Source: Phycisphaerales bacterium (GTDB taxonomy: Bacteria > Planctomycetota > Phycisphaerae > Phycisphaerales > SM1A02). From it: a stretch of DNA of 64,000 bases. The stretch is from NCBI GenBank assembly GCA_029245245.1, contig JAQWPT010000032.1, forward strand, positions 1 to 64,000, written 5' to 3'. The translations under genes and the position numbers were made by a program. How positions within the stretch are numbered: the first letter of the stretch is position 1; every line of letters starts with the position of its first letter. Shown here piece by piece: positions 44,821-54,233 of the stretch. Under the pieces are notes generated by a model that had not been told where the DNA came from, ran no database searches, and was given only the letters and a program-made list of their open reading frames with translations.

Positions 44821-45612
44821 ATGGGACGCATCGCCGACATCCTGGCCGAGACCCGATCGGCCGAGCGTGGAGCCCTGATGCCGTTCCTCACCGCGGGCTA
44901 CCCCGACCTGCAGGCCACCGAGCAGATCCTCCCGGGCATCGACCCGGCGTGGGCGGACATCATCGAACTCGGCATCCCCTTCTCCGACCCCATCGCCGAT
45001 GGACCGATCATCGCCGCCTCCATGCACGAAGCACTGCTGGCGGGCATTCGCCCCGGAGACGTGTTCGACCTTGTTCGTCGCATTCGCAGCGATGTCTCCC
45101 AGGGCCTGGTGGCCATGGTCAGCAACTCGATCGTGGAACGAACCGGGACCATCCCCTTCATCGAAGCCGCGGCCGCCGCCGGCTTCGACGGGCTCATCAT
45201 TCCCGACATCGACCTGGATCGCGTGGACGCCATCCTGCCGACCATCGATGCCCACGACCTGGCCTTCAGTCTGCTGGTGGCCCCGACCACCAGCGACCAA
45301 CGGCTCGAATCGATCCTGCCCCGCTGCCGAGGCTTCGTCTACCTGCTCGCACGGGCCGGGCTCACCGGCGTCCGCAGCGAACTGCCAGACATCAGCCCCC
45401 AGGTCCAACGCATCCGCCAACGCACCAACCTGCCCATCGCCGTGGGCTTCGGCATCAGCACGGCCGAGCACGTCTCCACCGTCCTGGCCTCCGCCGATGC
45501 AGCCATCGTCGGTTCCGCCATCGTGCGGTCCATGGGCGAATCCGACGATCCAGCCCATGCCGCCCTCGAGACCATCAAGGACCTCGCCGGCGGACGTGCC
45601 GCGGGTGCCTGA
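44821..45612 (+). CDS. trpA: Tryptophan synthase alpha chain
   Basis: 263 aa. The catalytic acids are at the classical positions: Glu49 in IIELGIPFSDPIADGP and Asp60. Further family motifs are MVSNSIVERTG, GLIIPDID, LARAGLTGVRSELPD and VGFGISTAEHV. It splits indole-3-glycerol phosphate into indole and glyceraldehyde phosphate and channels indole to TrpB. No trpB or other tryptophan gene is adjacent; instead mazG precedes it and tig follows, so it is separated from the usual operon. Confidence 0.96.
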   Translation: MGRIADILAETRSAERGALMPFLTAGYPDLQATEQILPGIDPAWADIIELGIPFSDPIADGPIIAASMHEALLAGIRPGDVFDLVRRIRSDVSQGLVAMVSNSIVERTGTIPFIEAAAAAGFDGLIIPDIDLDRVDAILPTIDAHDLAFSLLVAPTTSDQRLESILPRCRGFVYLLARAGLTGVRSELPDISPQVQRIRQRTNLPIAVGFGISTAEHVSTVLASADAAIVGSAIVRSMGESDDPAHAALETIKDLAGGRAAGA

Positions 45613-45666
45613 TCGCAGCGGGATCGGCTACCATGACCGGTCTGCACCCCAGCCCCGGAGAATGCC

Positions 45667-47118
45667 ATGAGCGAGTCAAGCCAGTACCAGGTCGTCGTCG
45701 AAGATGCCGGCCCCGCCCGCAAGCGGATCACCGTCACCGTACCCAGCGACGTTGTCGACGCCCAACTGTCCAACCAGATGGCGACCATCAGTGGCAACGT
45801 GAACCTGCCGGGCTTCCGCAAGGGCAAGGTCCCCCGCTCGGTCATTGAGAAGCGGTTCGGCGATGCCGCCCGGGATGAGACCCGCACCGAACTTGTCCGG
45901 GAAGGACTCAAGGAGGCCATCGAGAGTCACAACCTCGAGATGCTCCAGCAACCCGAACCAACCGAGGATTCCGTCCCGGTGATCGAGTCCGGAACTGACT
46001 TCTCCTTCACGGTGGAGATGGACGTGGTCCCGGAGTTCGACCTGCCCGACTTTGCAGGCATCGAGATCATCCGCCCCACCCTCGAGGTCGAGAAGGAGCA
46101 CCTCGACGAGGAGATCGAACGCCAGTGCCTTCGCAACGGCAAGGGCGAGACCCTCGAGGACGGCTTCCTGCCCGGTGACCGCCTCCTCGGACGCGCCACC
46201 TGCACCCGCAAGGGCGAGGACGAATCGTTCTTCACCAATGAACAGACCCTCATCGTGCTGCCCGACGCCGGAGAACGAGGTGAAGTGCTCGGCCTGATGA
46301 TCGATGACGTCAACGCGATCTTCGCAAGCCGCAGCGTCGGCGACGTGGTGCCCATCACCATCGACGTCCCCGAGCACTATGAGCGAGAGGACATCCGCGG
46401 CAAGACCGTCAACGTCGAATTCCAGGTGCACGTCGCCGAACGCATCGAACCCTGCAGCATCGAGGAACTTGTCGAGGCCTACCAACTGCCTTCGGCTGAC
46501 GTGCTCCGCGAGCAGGTCCAACTCGCCCTCGAGCAGCGTCGGGACGAGGAGCAGTCCATCGTGCTCCGCGACCAGGCCCGCGAGAAGGTCGTCGAGCAGA
46601 TGACCGTACCCATTCCCGAGAATCTCTCGGCCGCCCAGGTCTCCAACCACCTCGACCGCGTCCGACTGGGTCTGCTGGAACGAGGCGAAGACGAGCAGGC
46701 CATCGAAACGAAGGTTGCCGAAGCACGCGAGGACACCGAGAAGATGGCCAACGACGGCATCAAGCTCATGTTCCTGCACCAGCGCCTCATCAAGCAGTAC
46801 AACATCAACGTCAACGAGCAGGAAGTCAATCAGCAGATCGTCAAGCTCGCGATGAACCGGGGGGTCCGTCCCGATGAACTGCGGTCACGCCTGGCCCAGA
46901 ACAACCAGCTCGGCCAGATCGGCACCCAACTCCTCGAGAACAAGGCCGCCGACGCGATGGCCCAGCAGATGAAGATCGTGGACATGGACGCCGAGCAATG
47001 GAAGAAACTCCAGGGCGACATGGCACCCGCTGCGGACGGCAAGACGACCAAGAAGAAGACCGCTTCCAAGAAGAAGTCTTCGAGCAAGAAGACCAAGAAA
47101 AAGACGTCCTCATCCTGA
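45667..47118 (+). CDS. tig: Trigger factor (ribosome-bound chaperone) with a lysine/serine tail
   Basis: 483 aa; GGAG precedes the ATG. The ribosome-binding signature GFRKGKVPRSVIEKRFG is present at about 48-64, followed by the PPIase-like middle and the helical C-terminal cradle. The middle domain is divergent in sequence. The final 30 residues are almost only Lys, Ser and Thr (beginning KTTKKKTASKKKSSSKK), an extension not found in E. coli trigger factor. It folds nascent chains at the ribosome exit. It is followed by a SHOCT membrane gene and clpX. Confidence 0.95.
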   Translation: MSESSQYQVVVEDAGPARKRITVTVPSDVVDAQLSNQMATISGNVNLPGFRKGKVPRSVIEKRFGDAARDETRTELVREGLKEAIESHNLEMLQQPEPTEDSVPVIESGTDFSFTVEMDVVPEFDLPDFAGIEIIRPTLEVEKEHLDEEIERQCLRNGKGETLEDGFLPGDRLLGRATCTRKGEDESFFTNEQTLIVLPDAGERGEVLGLMIDDVNAIFASRSVGDVVPITIDVPEHYEREDIRGKTVNVEFQVHVAERIEPCSIEELVEAYQLPSADVLREQVQLALEQRRDEEQSIVLRDQAREKVVEQMTVPIPENLSAAQVSNHLDRVRLGLLERGEDEQAIETKVAEAREDTEKMANDGIKLMFLHQRLIKQYNINVNEQEVNQQIVKLAMNRGVRPDELRSRLAQNNQLGQIGTQLLENKAADAMAQQMKIVDMDAEQWKKLQGDMAPAADGKTTKKKTASKKKSSSKKTKKKTSSS

Positions 47119-47128
47119 GACCTTGACC

Positions 47129-47479
47129 ATGGACCTCCCCGTCCAGAGCCTGAGCCTGGCAACAGGGCCGGCCCTCGAGCCGGGTGAACTCTTCAATGCC
47201 ATCATGCCCTGGCTGCTGGTCCTGCTGGCGATCGTGGTCATCGGCTGGATCATTCTGGTCATCCTGCGACGCTCCTCGAGAGGATCCGGCTCCCTGCAGG
47301 ACGACGGGTTCACTCTTGGGCAACTCCGCCGCATGCACAACCAGGGCGAACTGACCGACGAGGAATTCGAGCAGGCGCGAATCGTGATTCTCGGGCACCA
47401 CGCCAAGAGCAGATCCCCCGACCAGCCACCCGAGTCCGATACGCCCGGGGGCGGAGAAATCCCACCCACGGAACCCTGA
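47129..47479 (+). CDS. Small membrane protein with SHOCT-like domain
   Basis: About 116 aa from ATG 47129 (a TTG at 47123 is also in frame). One strong membrane helix (AIMPWLLVLLAIVVIGWIIL) is followed by RRSSRGSG and a SHOCT-like motif, FTLGQLRRMHNQGELTDEEF, then a Pro-rich tail. SHOCT domains are short helical modules of unknown role in oligomerisation. The gene lies between tig and clpX, the place clpP normally occupies. Confidence 0.8.
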   Translation: MDLPVQSLSLATGPALEPGELFNAIMPWLLVLLAIVVIGWIILVILRRSSRGSGSLQDDGFTLGQLRRMHNQGELTDEEFEQARIVILGHHAKSRSPDQPPESDTPGGGEIPPTEP

Positions 47480-47600
47480 TTCCACCCCCTTTGAGACGAG
47501 AAAGACGCACCGGCTTTGAAATCGACCTTTCAAAGGCCGCAAACCAATGTCACACTGCAGCGGATCCGGAACGTGCTTTCCGGGGAGACGGCCCGGCGGG

Positions 47601-49160
47601 ATGGACCCCGCGGGTACACTGGAGGAGGACCAGGCCCCGTGGGGGGAGTGGACTCAATACGAGTGGGAGACGGATGGTCCCGTGTTTGATCGAGTACCAG
47701 AGGACATGATTCAGCGGATGGTGGCATCGGCCCGGCGTCGAGCCGGTGATGGCTCCGTGGTGCTTTCCGGCGAAGGCGACGGCCCCAAGCCCTCCGCCCC
47801 GGCCCCTGTCGGCTCCGGCACCAACGACGGCGATGATGTCGGCGGTGGCTCCGGTGGTGGCGATGGTGGCGATGGCGGTGATGACGGCGGATTCCGCGGT
47901 CGCCGCGTGACCACCTGCTCCTTCTGCGGCAAGACCTCCCGCGAGGTCGGACCGATGGTCGAAGGCCCGAGTGACATCTACATCTGCTCCAACTGCACCG
48001 ACCTCTGCCAGAACATCTTCCGCCAGGAAAAACGGCGAATGAGCAGCAATCGGCCGCTCTTCACCACCATTCCTTCACCACGACAGATCAATGAATTTCT
48101 CGACCAGTACGTGATCGGGCAGTTGCACGCCAAACGGACGCTTTCCGTGGCGGTGCACAACCACTACAAGCGACTGGCCCATCTCGAGAACGAGGACTCC
48201 GAGGTCGAACTGGACAAGTCCAACGTCCTGATGATCGGCTCCACGGGCACCGGCAAGACCCTGCTGGCACGCACCCTCGCGCGGGTACTGAACGTTCCGT
48301 TCGCCATCGGCGATGCCACGACTCTCACCGAGGCCGGCTACGTGGGTGAAGACGTCGAGAACCTGCTGCTGAAACTGCTCCAGTCGGCCGACTACGACCT
48401 TGAAGCAGCCCAACGCGGCATCATCTACATCGATGAGATCGACAAGATCGGCAAGACGTCCAACAACGTGTCCATTACCCGTGACGTGTCCGGCGAAGGT
48501 GTGCAGCAGTCCCTGCTGAAGATGCTCGAAGGCGTCGTGGCCAACGTCCCTCCCCAGGGCGGCCGCAAGCACCCCGAGCAGCAGTACATCCAGATGGATA
48601 CCACGCACATCCTGTTCATCTGTGGCGGATCCTTCGAGGGACTCGAGGAAATCATCCAGCGGCGAATGGGCAAGCAGCGCATCGGCTTCCTGGCCGAAAC
48701 CGGCGAAGAAGTTCCCGAGGTCGCACTTGCCGACAACCTGGAGGATGAGAGCAACCTGAACCTGGTGACTCCCCAGGACGTGCTCTCATTCGGCCTGATC
48801 CCGGAACTCATCGGCCGTCTTCCGATCATCACCCCCCTGCTTCCCCTCAACTGCCCGCAGATGGTCCGAATCCTCACCGAGCCCAAGAACGCAATCATCA
48901 AGCAGTACCAGCACCTCTTTGAACTGGAGGGCGCTTCTCTCGAGTTCACGGCCGATGCCCTGGAAACCCTGGCTGAACAGGCCATGGAGCGTGGAACAGG
49001 TGCACGGGCCCTTCGTGCGGTCATCGACAGCTACATGCTGGACCTGATGTATGACCTTCCGGAGAGAGAAAACACGTCCGTCACGTACGTGGTCGATCGC
49101 AAGGCCATCGAGACCCGGGCCCCTCTCAATGACATTTCCAGGCGATCCAAGACCGCCTGA
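47601..49160 (+). CDS. clpX: ATP-dependent protease ATPase subunit ClpX with Gly/Asp-rich N-terminal extension
   Basis: About 520 aa from ATG 47601; in-frame starts at 47547, 47682 and 47706 cannot be excluded. The zinc-binding domain has CSFCGK and CSNCTDLC. Before it lies an added segment rich in Gly and Asp ([14 protein letters not shown]). Walker A is GSTGTGKT, Walker [11 protein letters not shown], the pore loop [11 protein letters not shown], and the IGF loop that contacts ClpP is QRIGFLAE. The C-terminal AAA+ part is normal. ClpX unfolds tagged proteins and feeds ClpP, which is not encoded here. Confidence 0.95.
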   Translation: MDPAGTLEEDQAPWGEWTQYEWETDGPVFDRVPEDMIQRMVASARRRAGDGSVVLSGEGDGPKPSAPAPVGSGTNDGDDVGGGSGGGDGGDGGDDGGFRGRRVTTCSFCGKTSREVGPMVEGPSDIYICSNCTDLCQNIFRQEKRRMSSNRPLFTTIPSPRQINEFLDQYVIGQLHAKRTLSVAVHNHYKRLAHLENEDSEVELDKSNVLMIGSTGTGKTLLARTLARVLNVPFAIGDATTLTEAGYVGEDVENLLLKLLQSADYDLEAAQRGIIYIDEIDKIGKTSNNVSITRDVSGEGVQQSLLKMLEGVVANVPPQGGRKHPEQQYIQMDTTHILFICGGSFEGLEEIIQRRMGKQRIGFLAETGEEVPEVALADNLEDESNLNLVTPQDVLSFGLIPELIGRLPIITPLLPLNCPQMVRILTEPKNAIIKQYQHLFELEGASLEFTADALETLAEQAMERGTGARALRAVIDSYMLDLMYDLPERENTSVTYVVDRKAIETRAPLNDISRRSKTA

Positions 49161-49248
49161 TGGCCCCAAGGCCCCGTTTCCCGGGTGCCTGCCCCTTGAA
49201 ACCCTCGCCTGAACCCGTATAATCCCCCTCTTCCCCGGAGGACATGCG

Positions 49249-49530
49249 ATGGGACGAGTTTGCCATTTCACAGGTGCACGGACGACAGTGGGTCGAAAGA
49301 TCCATTACCGAGGACTCCCCAAGTACAAGGGTGGTATCGGTCTGAACATCTCCGGCGTCTCCAAGCGGAAGATCAAGCCCAACCTGCAGCGGGTTCGAGC
49401 CCTCATCGATGGCCAGCCCGTGCGGATCAAGGTTTCTACCCGCTCCATTCGCAATGGGCTGGTGGTCAAACCACTGAAGCGCAAGTACGGCTGGACCCGC
49501 CAACAGAAGGCCTCCACAGGCACCGCCTGA
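49249..49530 (+). CDS. rpmB: 50S ribosomal protein L28
   Basis: 93 aa with a strong GGAGG ribosome site. The sequence begins MGRVCHFTGARTTVGRKIHY, with the L28 pattern of a single Cys and basic residues, and continues with GIGLNISGVSKRKIKPNLQ. It is part of the large ribosomal subunit. L33, a frequent partner gene, is absent. The next gene is dnaG after a long non-coding gap. Confidence 0.95.
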   Translation: MGRVCHFTGARTTVGRKIHYRGLPKYKGGIGLNISGVSKRKIKPNLQRVRALIDGQPVRIKVSTRSIRNGLVVKPLKRKYGWTRQQKASTGTA

Positions 49531-49548
49531 GCCGGGATTCCCGGACTC
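49529..49548 (+). terminator. Weak hairpin after rpmB
   Basis: GAG-CCGGG pairs with CCCGG-CTC around ATT with one bulged A, overlapping the stop codon of rpmB. A T-run (TTTTTT) occurs only later, near 49585. It may be an attenuator rather than a full terminator. Confidence 0.35.
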
Positions 49549-49972
49549 AATGAAAAATCGAGTAAATCTGGCGTGGCGGCCGGGTTTTTTCCGAATTTGA
49601 CGGTTCGTTCGTTTGACCGAATCATTCAACGGCGTAGTGTAAGAGAGTACGAGGCTCGGATTTCACCTCGGGGTGCATCATCTTCCCCCCTTCCATGGGC
49701 GGCGTAAGAGACTCCCAAATAATGCATCCGAGCCCCAGGAACAAACAACTGAACTGATGGAAAGATTCCCCGTCACCATGTGGTGATGCGGTGGATCCAG
49801 CCCGCGTTCCGCACTCGTGCAGACGCGGGGCAGAGTTGGGTAGAAGCCCCCAGGGGGGCGTTCCGGGACAGGTGGCAGGTGGCTGTAATTTTCAGGTTCC
49901 ATGACAGCACGCGGCTCGGGTTCACACCCCGCCGAGATCGATCCCCGGAGAGGGATGCGAGGCAGGTGCACC
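49531..49972 (+). other. Long structured intergenic region between rpmB and dnaG
   Basis: This 442-base gap has no credible gene but contains several inverted repeats. GGCTCGGAT (49653-49661) can pair with ATCCGAGCC (49726-49734), with GTGCAT/ATGCAT inside. A second hairpin, CCCGCGT...GCAC/GTGC...ACGCGGG, spans 49801-49829, and a third, GCCCC-CAGG-GGGGC, spans 49846-49859. A possible promoter (TTGACC at 49613, TAGTGT at 49635, spacing 16) precedes the first repeat. It could be a small RNA gene or the dnaG-rpoD leader. I cannot match it to 6S, tmRNA, SRP or RNase P RNA. Confidence 0.4.
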
Positions 49973-51847
49973 ATGGCTGACCGAGTCGAGATCGATCGAG
50001 TCAAGGAAGTCACGAACCTCGTGGAAGTGATCGGTACCCACATTGCGCTGGAGCCAAAGGGCCGCGAACACGTGGGCCTCTGCCCCTTCCACGACGATCA
50101 CTCTCCCTCGATGGCGGTCGTAACCCACAAATCCCAGTCGTTCTACAAGTGCCACTCCTGTGGCGCCAGCGGAGACGTCTTCAGCTTCCTGGAGAACTAC
50201 CTCAAGATCGAGTTCGGCGAGGCCCTGGAAATGCTTGCCGAACAAGCTGGGATCACTCTCAGTTCACGCAAGTCGTCTCCTGAGGATCGGCAACGTCGTT
50301 CGATGCGGGAACGGATCCGGCTCTCCAACGATGCCGCCACCTCCTTCTTCCAGAAGGCACTTGCCCATCCGGAACACGGCCGACTGGCCCGCGCCACCAT
50401 CGAGGCCCGGGGCATTTCCAGTGACATGGTCGAGGCGTTCCAGATCGGCTGCGCCCCCTCGGGCTGGGATGAACTGCTCAAGACGCTGGGCAACCGCAAT
50501 GAAGCCCTCGAATCGGCCCTGGCCGCCGGACTGCTTCGAGCACGCACCGGCAGCGACGGCCACTACGACTACTTCCGCAACCGACTGGTCTTCCCGATCT
50601 GCAATGAATCCGGACAGCCCATCGCCTTTGGCGGGCGAATCCTGGACGAGGAAGACAACCCCAAGTACCTCAACAGCCCCGAGACCGAACTCTTCCAGAA
50701 GGGCCAGACCCTCTACGGCCTGAACATTGCCCGCAAATCCATCATGGACAGCAGCATCGCCGTGGTAGCCGAAGGCTACACCGATGTCATCGCCTGCCAC
50801 CAGGCCGGCTTCCGAAACGTGGTGGGCACCCTCGGCACGGCCATGACCGACGACCACGCCCGACTGCTGTCGCGCATCGCCAACACCGTGATCCTGCTCT
50901 TTGACGGTGACGAGGCGGGCCAACGAGCCGCCGAGCGGGCCCTCGAGGTCATGCTCCATCACCCGGTGGACATCCAGGTCTGCATCCTGCCCGACTGCAT
51001 GGACCCCGCCGACCTGCTGCACCAGCCCGATGGAGAAAGCCGCTTCCGAGAGTTCCTGAACAAGAGCGAGGACGTGCTGCGATACGTACTCCAACGGTTC
51101 GAGCGTTCACTGAGCAGGCAGGATTCCATGTCCGGACGACAACAGGCTCTCGAGGCCTTCGTCAACGAACTTGGACGACTGGGACTGACCCGCGTACAGG
51201 GCCTCCGACGTTCACTGATGTTGAACAGGCTTGCCGACCTCATGCAGGTCTCACTGGGGACCATCGAGACGATGCTGTCGGCAGCGGCAAGCCCCTCTCG
51301 ACCCGCTGCGAACGATGCCCCGACGATGAACTCGCTCGTGGACACCTCCGTGTTCACTACCAGCGACCGGACCCTGACCCGAGGCAGGCAGTTGGCGGAG
51401 AAGGAATACCTCGCCGTTCTGCTCTTTGAACCCGACGCGGCCAGCCGTGAAGGGACAGCCCTGCTGCCCCTGGACTGCTTCCTTGATGAACGAACCCGGC
51501 TCCTGGCCGGCGAACTGCTGCCCCGCATCACCGAGGGCACGGCCACCACGGTCCAGGACCTTCATCGCGAGGTCTCGGATGAACGCATCCACGAACTTGC
51601 TTCCCACCTGTGGTTCATGGGCCAGACACTGGTCTCCGGGCCCAGCGACGAATACGACCCGCGCACACCGCTTGCACGCGTGACCGAGGCCCTCCAGGGC
51701 TGCATGGATCACGCCCACACCGAACAGCGGTTGGCGCACTTTTCAACGTCGTCCGACGACGACTCCAAGGCGCTCCAGGACATCCTCGATCGGCTGCGCG
51801 ATCAAGGTCTCAGGGCGGCCGCAATCCACCGAGACAACCGGAGCTGA
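49973..51847 (+). CDS. dnaG: DNA primase
   Basis: 624 aa from ATG 49973. The N-terminal CHC2 zinc finger has Cys37, His40 (LCPFH), Cys60 and Cys63 (YKCHSCGASGDVF). The RNA-polymerase/TOPRIM core shows VVAEGYTDVIACHQAGF, GTLGTAMT and ILLFDGDEAGQRAAERA. The C-terminal third should bind DnaB helicase. It makes RNA primers for replication. It is followed by rpoD after 95 bases, the usual dnaG-rpoD arrangement; rpsU is missing and rpmB stands upstream instead. Confidence 0.96.
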   Translation: MADRVEIDRVKEVTNLVEVIGTHIALEPKGREHVGLCPFHDDHSPSMAVVTHKSQSFYKCHSCGASGDVFSFLENYLKIEFGEALEMLAEQAGITLSSRKSSPEDRQRRSMRERIRLSNDAATSFFQKALAHPEHGRLARATIEARGISSDMVEAFQIGCAPSGWDELLKTLGNRNEALESALAAGLLRARTGSDGHYDYFRNRLVFPICNESGQPIAFGGRILDEEDNPKYLNSPETELFQKGQTLYGLNIARKSIMDSSIAVVAEGYTDVIACHQAGFRNVVGTLGTAMTDDHARLLSRIANTVILLFDGDEAGQRAAERALEVMLHHPVDIQVCILPDCMDPADLLHQPDGESRFREFLNKSEDVLRYVLQRFERSLSRQDSMSGRQQALEAFVNELGRLGLTRVQGLRRSLMLNRLADLMQVSLGTIETMLSAAASPSRPAANDAPTMNSLVDTSVFTTSDRTLTRGRQLAEKEYLAVLLFEPDAASREGTALLPLDCFLDERTRLLAGELLPRITEGTATTVQDLHREVSDERIHELASHLWFMGQTLVSGPSDEYDPRTPLARVTEALQGCMDHAHTEQRLAHFSTSSDDDSKALQDILDRLRDQGLRAAAIHRDNRS

Positions 51848-51942
51848 GAACGACGCAGTAATCCTCCCGACGCACCGGGAGACTCCCAGGCGACACCAGA
51901 CCCTCCTGCGACGAGGGCAACCAGTACAGGATTCCGACGATC

Positions 51943-53751
51943 ATGAAACTACCACACCTGCATCCAAGTCTCCGTTCGCTTGTGCAACACAGTCACACCC
52001 GGAAATGGATGAGCTACGAAGAGCTCAACACATCCATTCCGGACGAAATGGTGCACCCCACCAAGATCGACCAGTTGTTGATGACTCTCGATACGCTTTC
52101 GATCGAGTTGATCAACTACCAGGATCGACGACTCCGTGGCGGTGACCCCTTCTACGCCCCGCTCCACACGAACCTGAAGTTCAAGCGGGACAGTCCGTAC
52201 ATGACCTTCGGGATCAAGATCGAGGAAATCCACGTCCAGCAACAGGGTGATGGCGAAGAGTCCACCAACACTCCCGCCAGCGCCCACGAATCCGGCGATG
52301 GACTGCTTGATGAGGCCGAGACGGAAGCCGCCATCGAGGAGGTCTCCACCAAGCGGATCGATGATCCAATCCGGATGTACCTCACCCAGATGGGCACCAT
52401 CCCGCTGTTGACGCGGGAAGAAGAGATTCGCCTGGCCAAGAAGATCGAGACCACCCGGATGATCTTTCGTCGCAAGGTCCTGGAGTCCGACTACGCCGCA
52501 CGCCAGGCCGTTGAGATCCTCCAGCAGGTCCACAATGGCGACCTGCCCTTTGACCGCACAATGCGGATCTCCACCGCCGAGGACAATGCCAAGGAGAAGA
52601 TCGCCTCGCGGATCCCGGTGAACATCGGAACCGTTCAGCGGCTGCTCAAGCGAAACGAGCTCGACTGGGAGCGTCTCGAAGGCACGCGGCTTGACAAGGC
52701 CTCCATCTCCGAGATCTGCCGAAACATGAACTCACGCCGTCGCAAGATGGCGACGCTCCTGGAGGAATGCTGCCTTCGCACCGCGAAGATCCAGCCGCTG
52801 CTCCGCAAGATCCAGTCCATCAACCGGAAGATCGCCGAACTTGGACGGGAAATGGAACGTGTCAAGAAGCATCCCGATCGCTACCACCCCGAGGATCGGG
52901 AGGTCATGGAGGAGGAACTCCGTGGGCTTCGCAGCCTCGTACTGGAGCGTCCCGGCGACCTGCAGGACCGCACCCTCGGCATGGAGCGGGTCTTCAACGA
53001 GTATGAGCAGGCCAAGCGGGATCTCAGTGGTGGCAACCTCCGCCTCGTGGTCTCCATCGCCAAGAAGTACCGCAACCGCGGGCTCCCCTTCCTGGACATC
53101 ATCCAGGAAGGCAACACCGGCCTGATGCGGGCGGTCGACAAGTACGAGTACATGCGAGGCTACAAGTTCTCGACCTACGCCACCTGGTGGATCCGGCAGG
53201 CCATCACCCGTGCCATCGCCGACCACGCCCGGACCATCCGTGTTCCGGTCCACATGATCGAGACGATGTCCAAGTTGCGTACGATCCAGAAGCGACTCCT
53301 GCAGTTGATGGGACGCGAGCCGACGATCGAAGAACTGGCCGAGCAGGCCGACATGACCGTCGACGAGACCCGCCGGGTCATGAAGATCTCCCGGCACCCC
53401 ATCAGTCTCGACCGGCCCGTTGGCGAGTCCGAGGACTCCCAGTTCGGCGACTTCATCGAGGACGAACGGCAGGAAGCCCCGGCCGAGACGGCCACGAGCG
53501 ACATGCTCCGAAGTCGAATCAACGATGTCCTCAAGACCCTCACCTATCGTGAGCGTGAAATCCTCAAGCTGCGCTACGGCATCGGCGACGGGTACACCTA
53601 CACGCTCGAGGAAGTCGGACGCATCTTCAAGGTCACCCGCGAACGTGTCCGCCAGGTGGAATCGAAGGCCATCCGGAAGCTGCAGCACCCGGTTCGCCGA
53701 CGTCGACTGTCCTCGTTCATCGAGGAGCAGGGCACCGACAACATGGATTGA
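51943..53751 (+). CDS. rpoD: Primary RNA polymerase sigma factor (sigma-70)
   Basis: 602 aa. Region 1.1-like sequence is present at 12-57 ([13 protein letters not shown] ... [16 protein letters not shown]). Region 1.2 begins [12 protein letters not shown] (141). Region 2 contains [20 protein letters not shown] and [20 protein letters not shown], and region 4 has [20 protein letters not shown]. The non-conserved region between 1.2 and 2 is long and helical. All primary-sigma motifs are intact, so it directs housekeeping transcription. It ends with a strong terminator. Confidence 0.96.
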   Translation: MKLPHLHPSLRSLVQHSHTRKWMSYEELNTSIPDEMVHPTKIDQLLMTLDTLSIELINYQDRRLRGGDPFYAPLHTNLKFKRDSPYMTFGIKIEEIHVQQQGDGEESTNTPASAHESGDGLLDEAETEAAIEEVSTKRIDDPIRMYLTQMGTIPLLTREEEIRLAKKIETTRMIFRRKVLESDYAARQAVEILQQVHNGDLPFDRTMRISTAEDNAKEKIASRIPVNIGTVQRLLKRNELDWERLEGTRLDKASISEICRNMNSRRRKMATLLEECCLRTAKIQPLLRKIQSINRKIAELGREMERVKKHPDRYHPEDREVMEEELRGLRSLVLERPGDLQDRTLGMERVFNEYEQAKRDLSGGNLRLVVSIAKKYRNRGLPFLDIIQEGNTGLMRAVDKYEYMRGYKFSTYATWWIRQAITRAIADHARTIRVPVHMIETMSKLRTIQKRLLQLMGREPTIEELAEQADMTVDETRRVMKISRHPISLDRPVGESEDSQFGDFIEDERQEAPAETATSDMLRSRINDVLKTLTYREREILKLRYGIGDGYTYTLEEVGRIFKVTRERVRQVESKAIRKLQHPVRRRRLSSFIEEQGTDNMD

Positions 53752-53773
53752 CCATTCAACACGCACCCAACTT

Positions 53774-53812
53774 CGCGGGGCTCGGATCTTGATCCGGGCT
53801 CCGCGTTTTTTT
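53774..53812 (+). terminator. Rho-independent terminator of dnaG-rpoD
   Basis: CGCGGGGCTCGGATC pairs imperfectly with GATCCGGGCTCCGCG around TT, followed by seven T. It lies 22 bases after the rpoD stop and just before the end of the convergent ACT-domain gene. Confidence 0.88.
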
Positions 53813-53814
53813 GG

Positions 53815-54222
53815 TCAGCGCGAACTGGTGTAGTTCTGGAACGCTTCCCGGTCGCGTTCATGCGGACGGATGACATATCCGATGCCGCCGTCGAGGGAGA
53901 CTCCCCGAAGCATCTGCAGGCTGATGCCCACGGCCGCGATCTCCTCGAGGGTCCGGGTGAAGGATCCATGCCCGGCATCTTCCCTGAGCAGCGCCACCTC
54001 GCGTTCCACAAAGTGAAGATCCGTCGATCGCAGAAACATGCGGAGTTCTTCCGCACTCTCGGCGATGCAGTTGATGCGGGAATGCGGCATGTCCAGGGAA
54101 CGGACTTCAAGCATCACCAGCTGGATGTCCCCCTTCCGCAGTCGCGACGCGAAGGAGGCGAGCTGCCCCGGAGTATCGGGCAGCGAAATCGTGAACTCGG
54201 TCATCGTGGCCCAGTCTGCCAT
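53815..54222 (-). CDS. ACT-domain protein
   Basis: 135 aa from ATG 54222 with AGGAG upstream (a later ATG at 54204 is possible). The N-terminal half begins TEFTISLPDTPGQLASFASR, the beta-alpha start of an ACT domain, and a second such half may follow (REVALLREDAG ... ISLQMLRGVSLDGG). ACT domains bind small ligands, usually amino acids. It is the last gene of the rpoZ-coaC unit, 11 bases after coaC. Target unknown. Confidence 0.75.
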   Translation of the reverse strand: MADWATMTEFTISLPDTPGQLASFASRLRKGDIQLVMLEVRSLDMPHSRINCIAESAEELRMFLRSTDLHFVEREVALLREDAGHGSFTRTLEEIAAVGISLQMLRGVSLDGGIGYVIRPHERDREAFQNYTSSR

Positions 54223-54233
54223 GGCACAACTCC

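Noticed and set aside
49640-49745. 6S RNA, SRP RNA, tmRNA or RNase P RNA in the rpmB-dnaG gap
   Set aside because: None of the conserved sequences of these RNAs could be found, although the region folds well; it is reported as an unknown structured region only.
52732-53766. 344-codon minus-strand frame opposite rpoD
   Set aside because: rpoD is unmistakable on the plus strand, so this is an antisense shadow.
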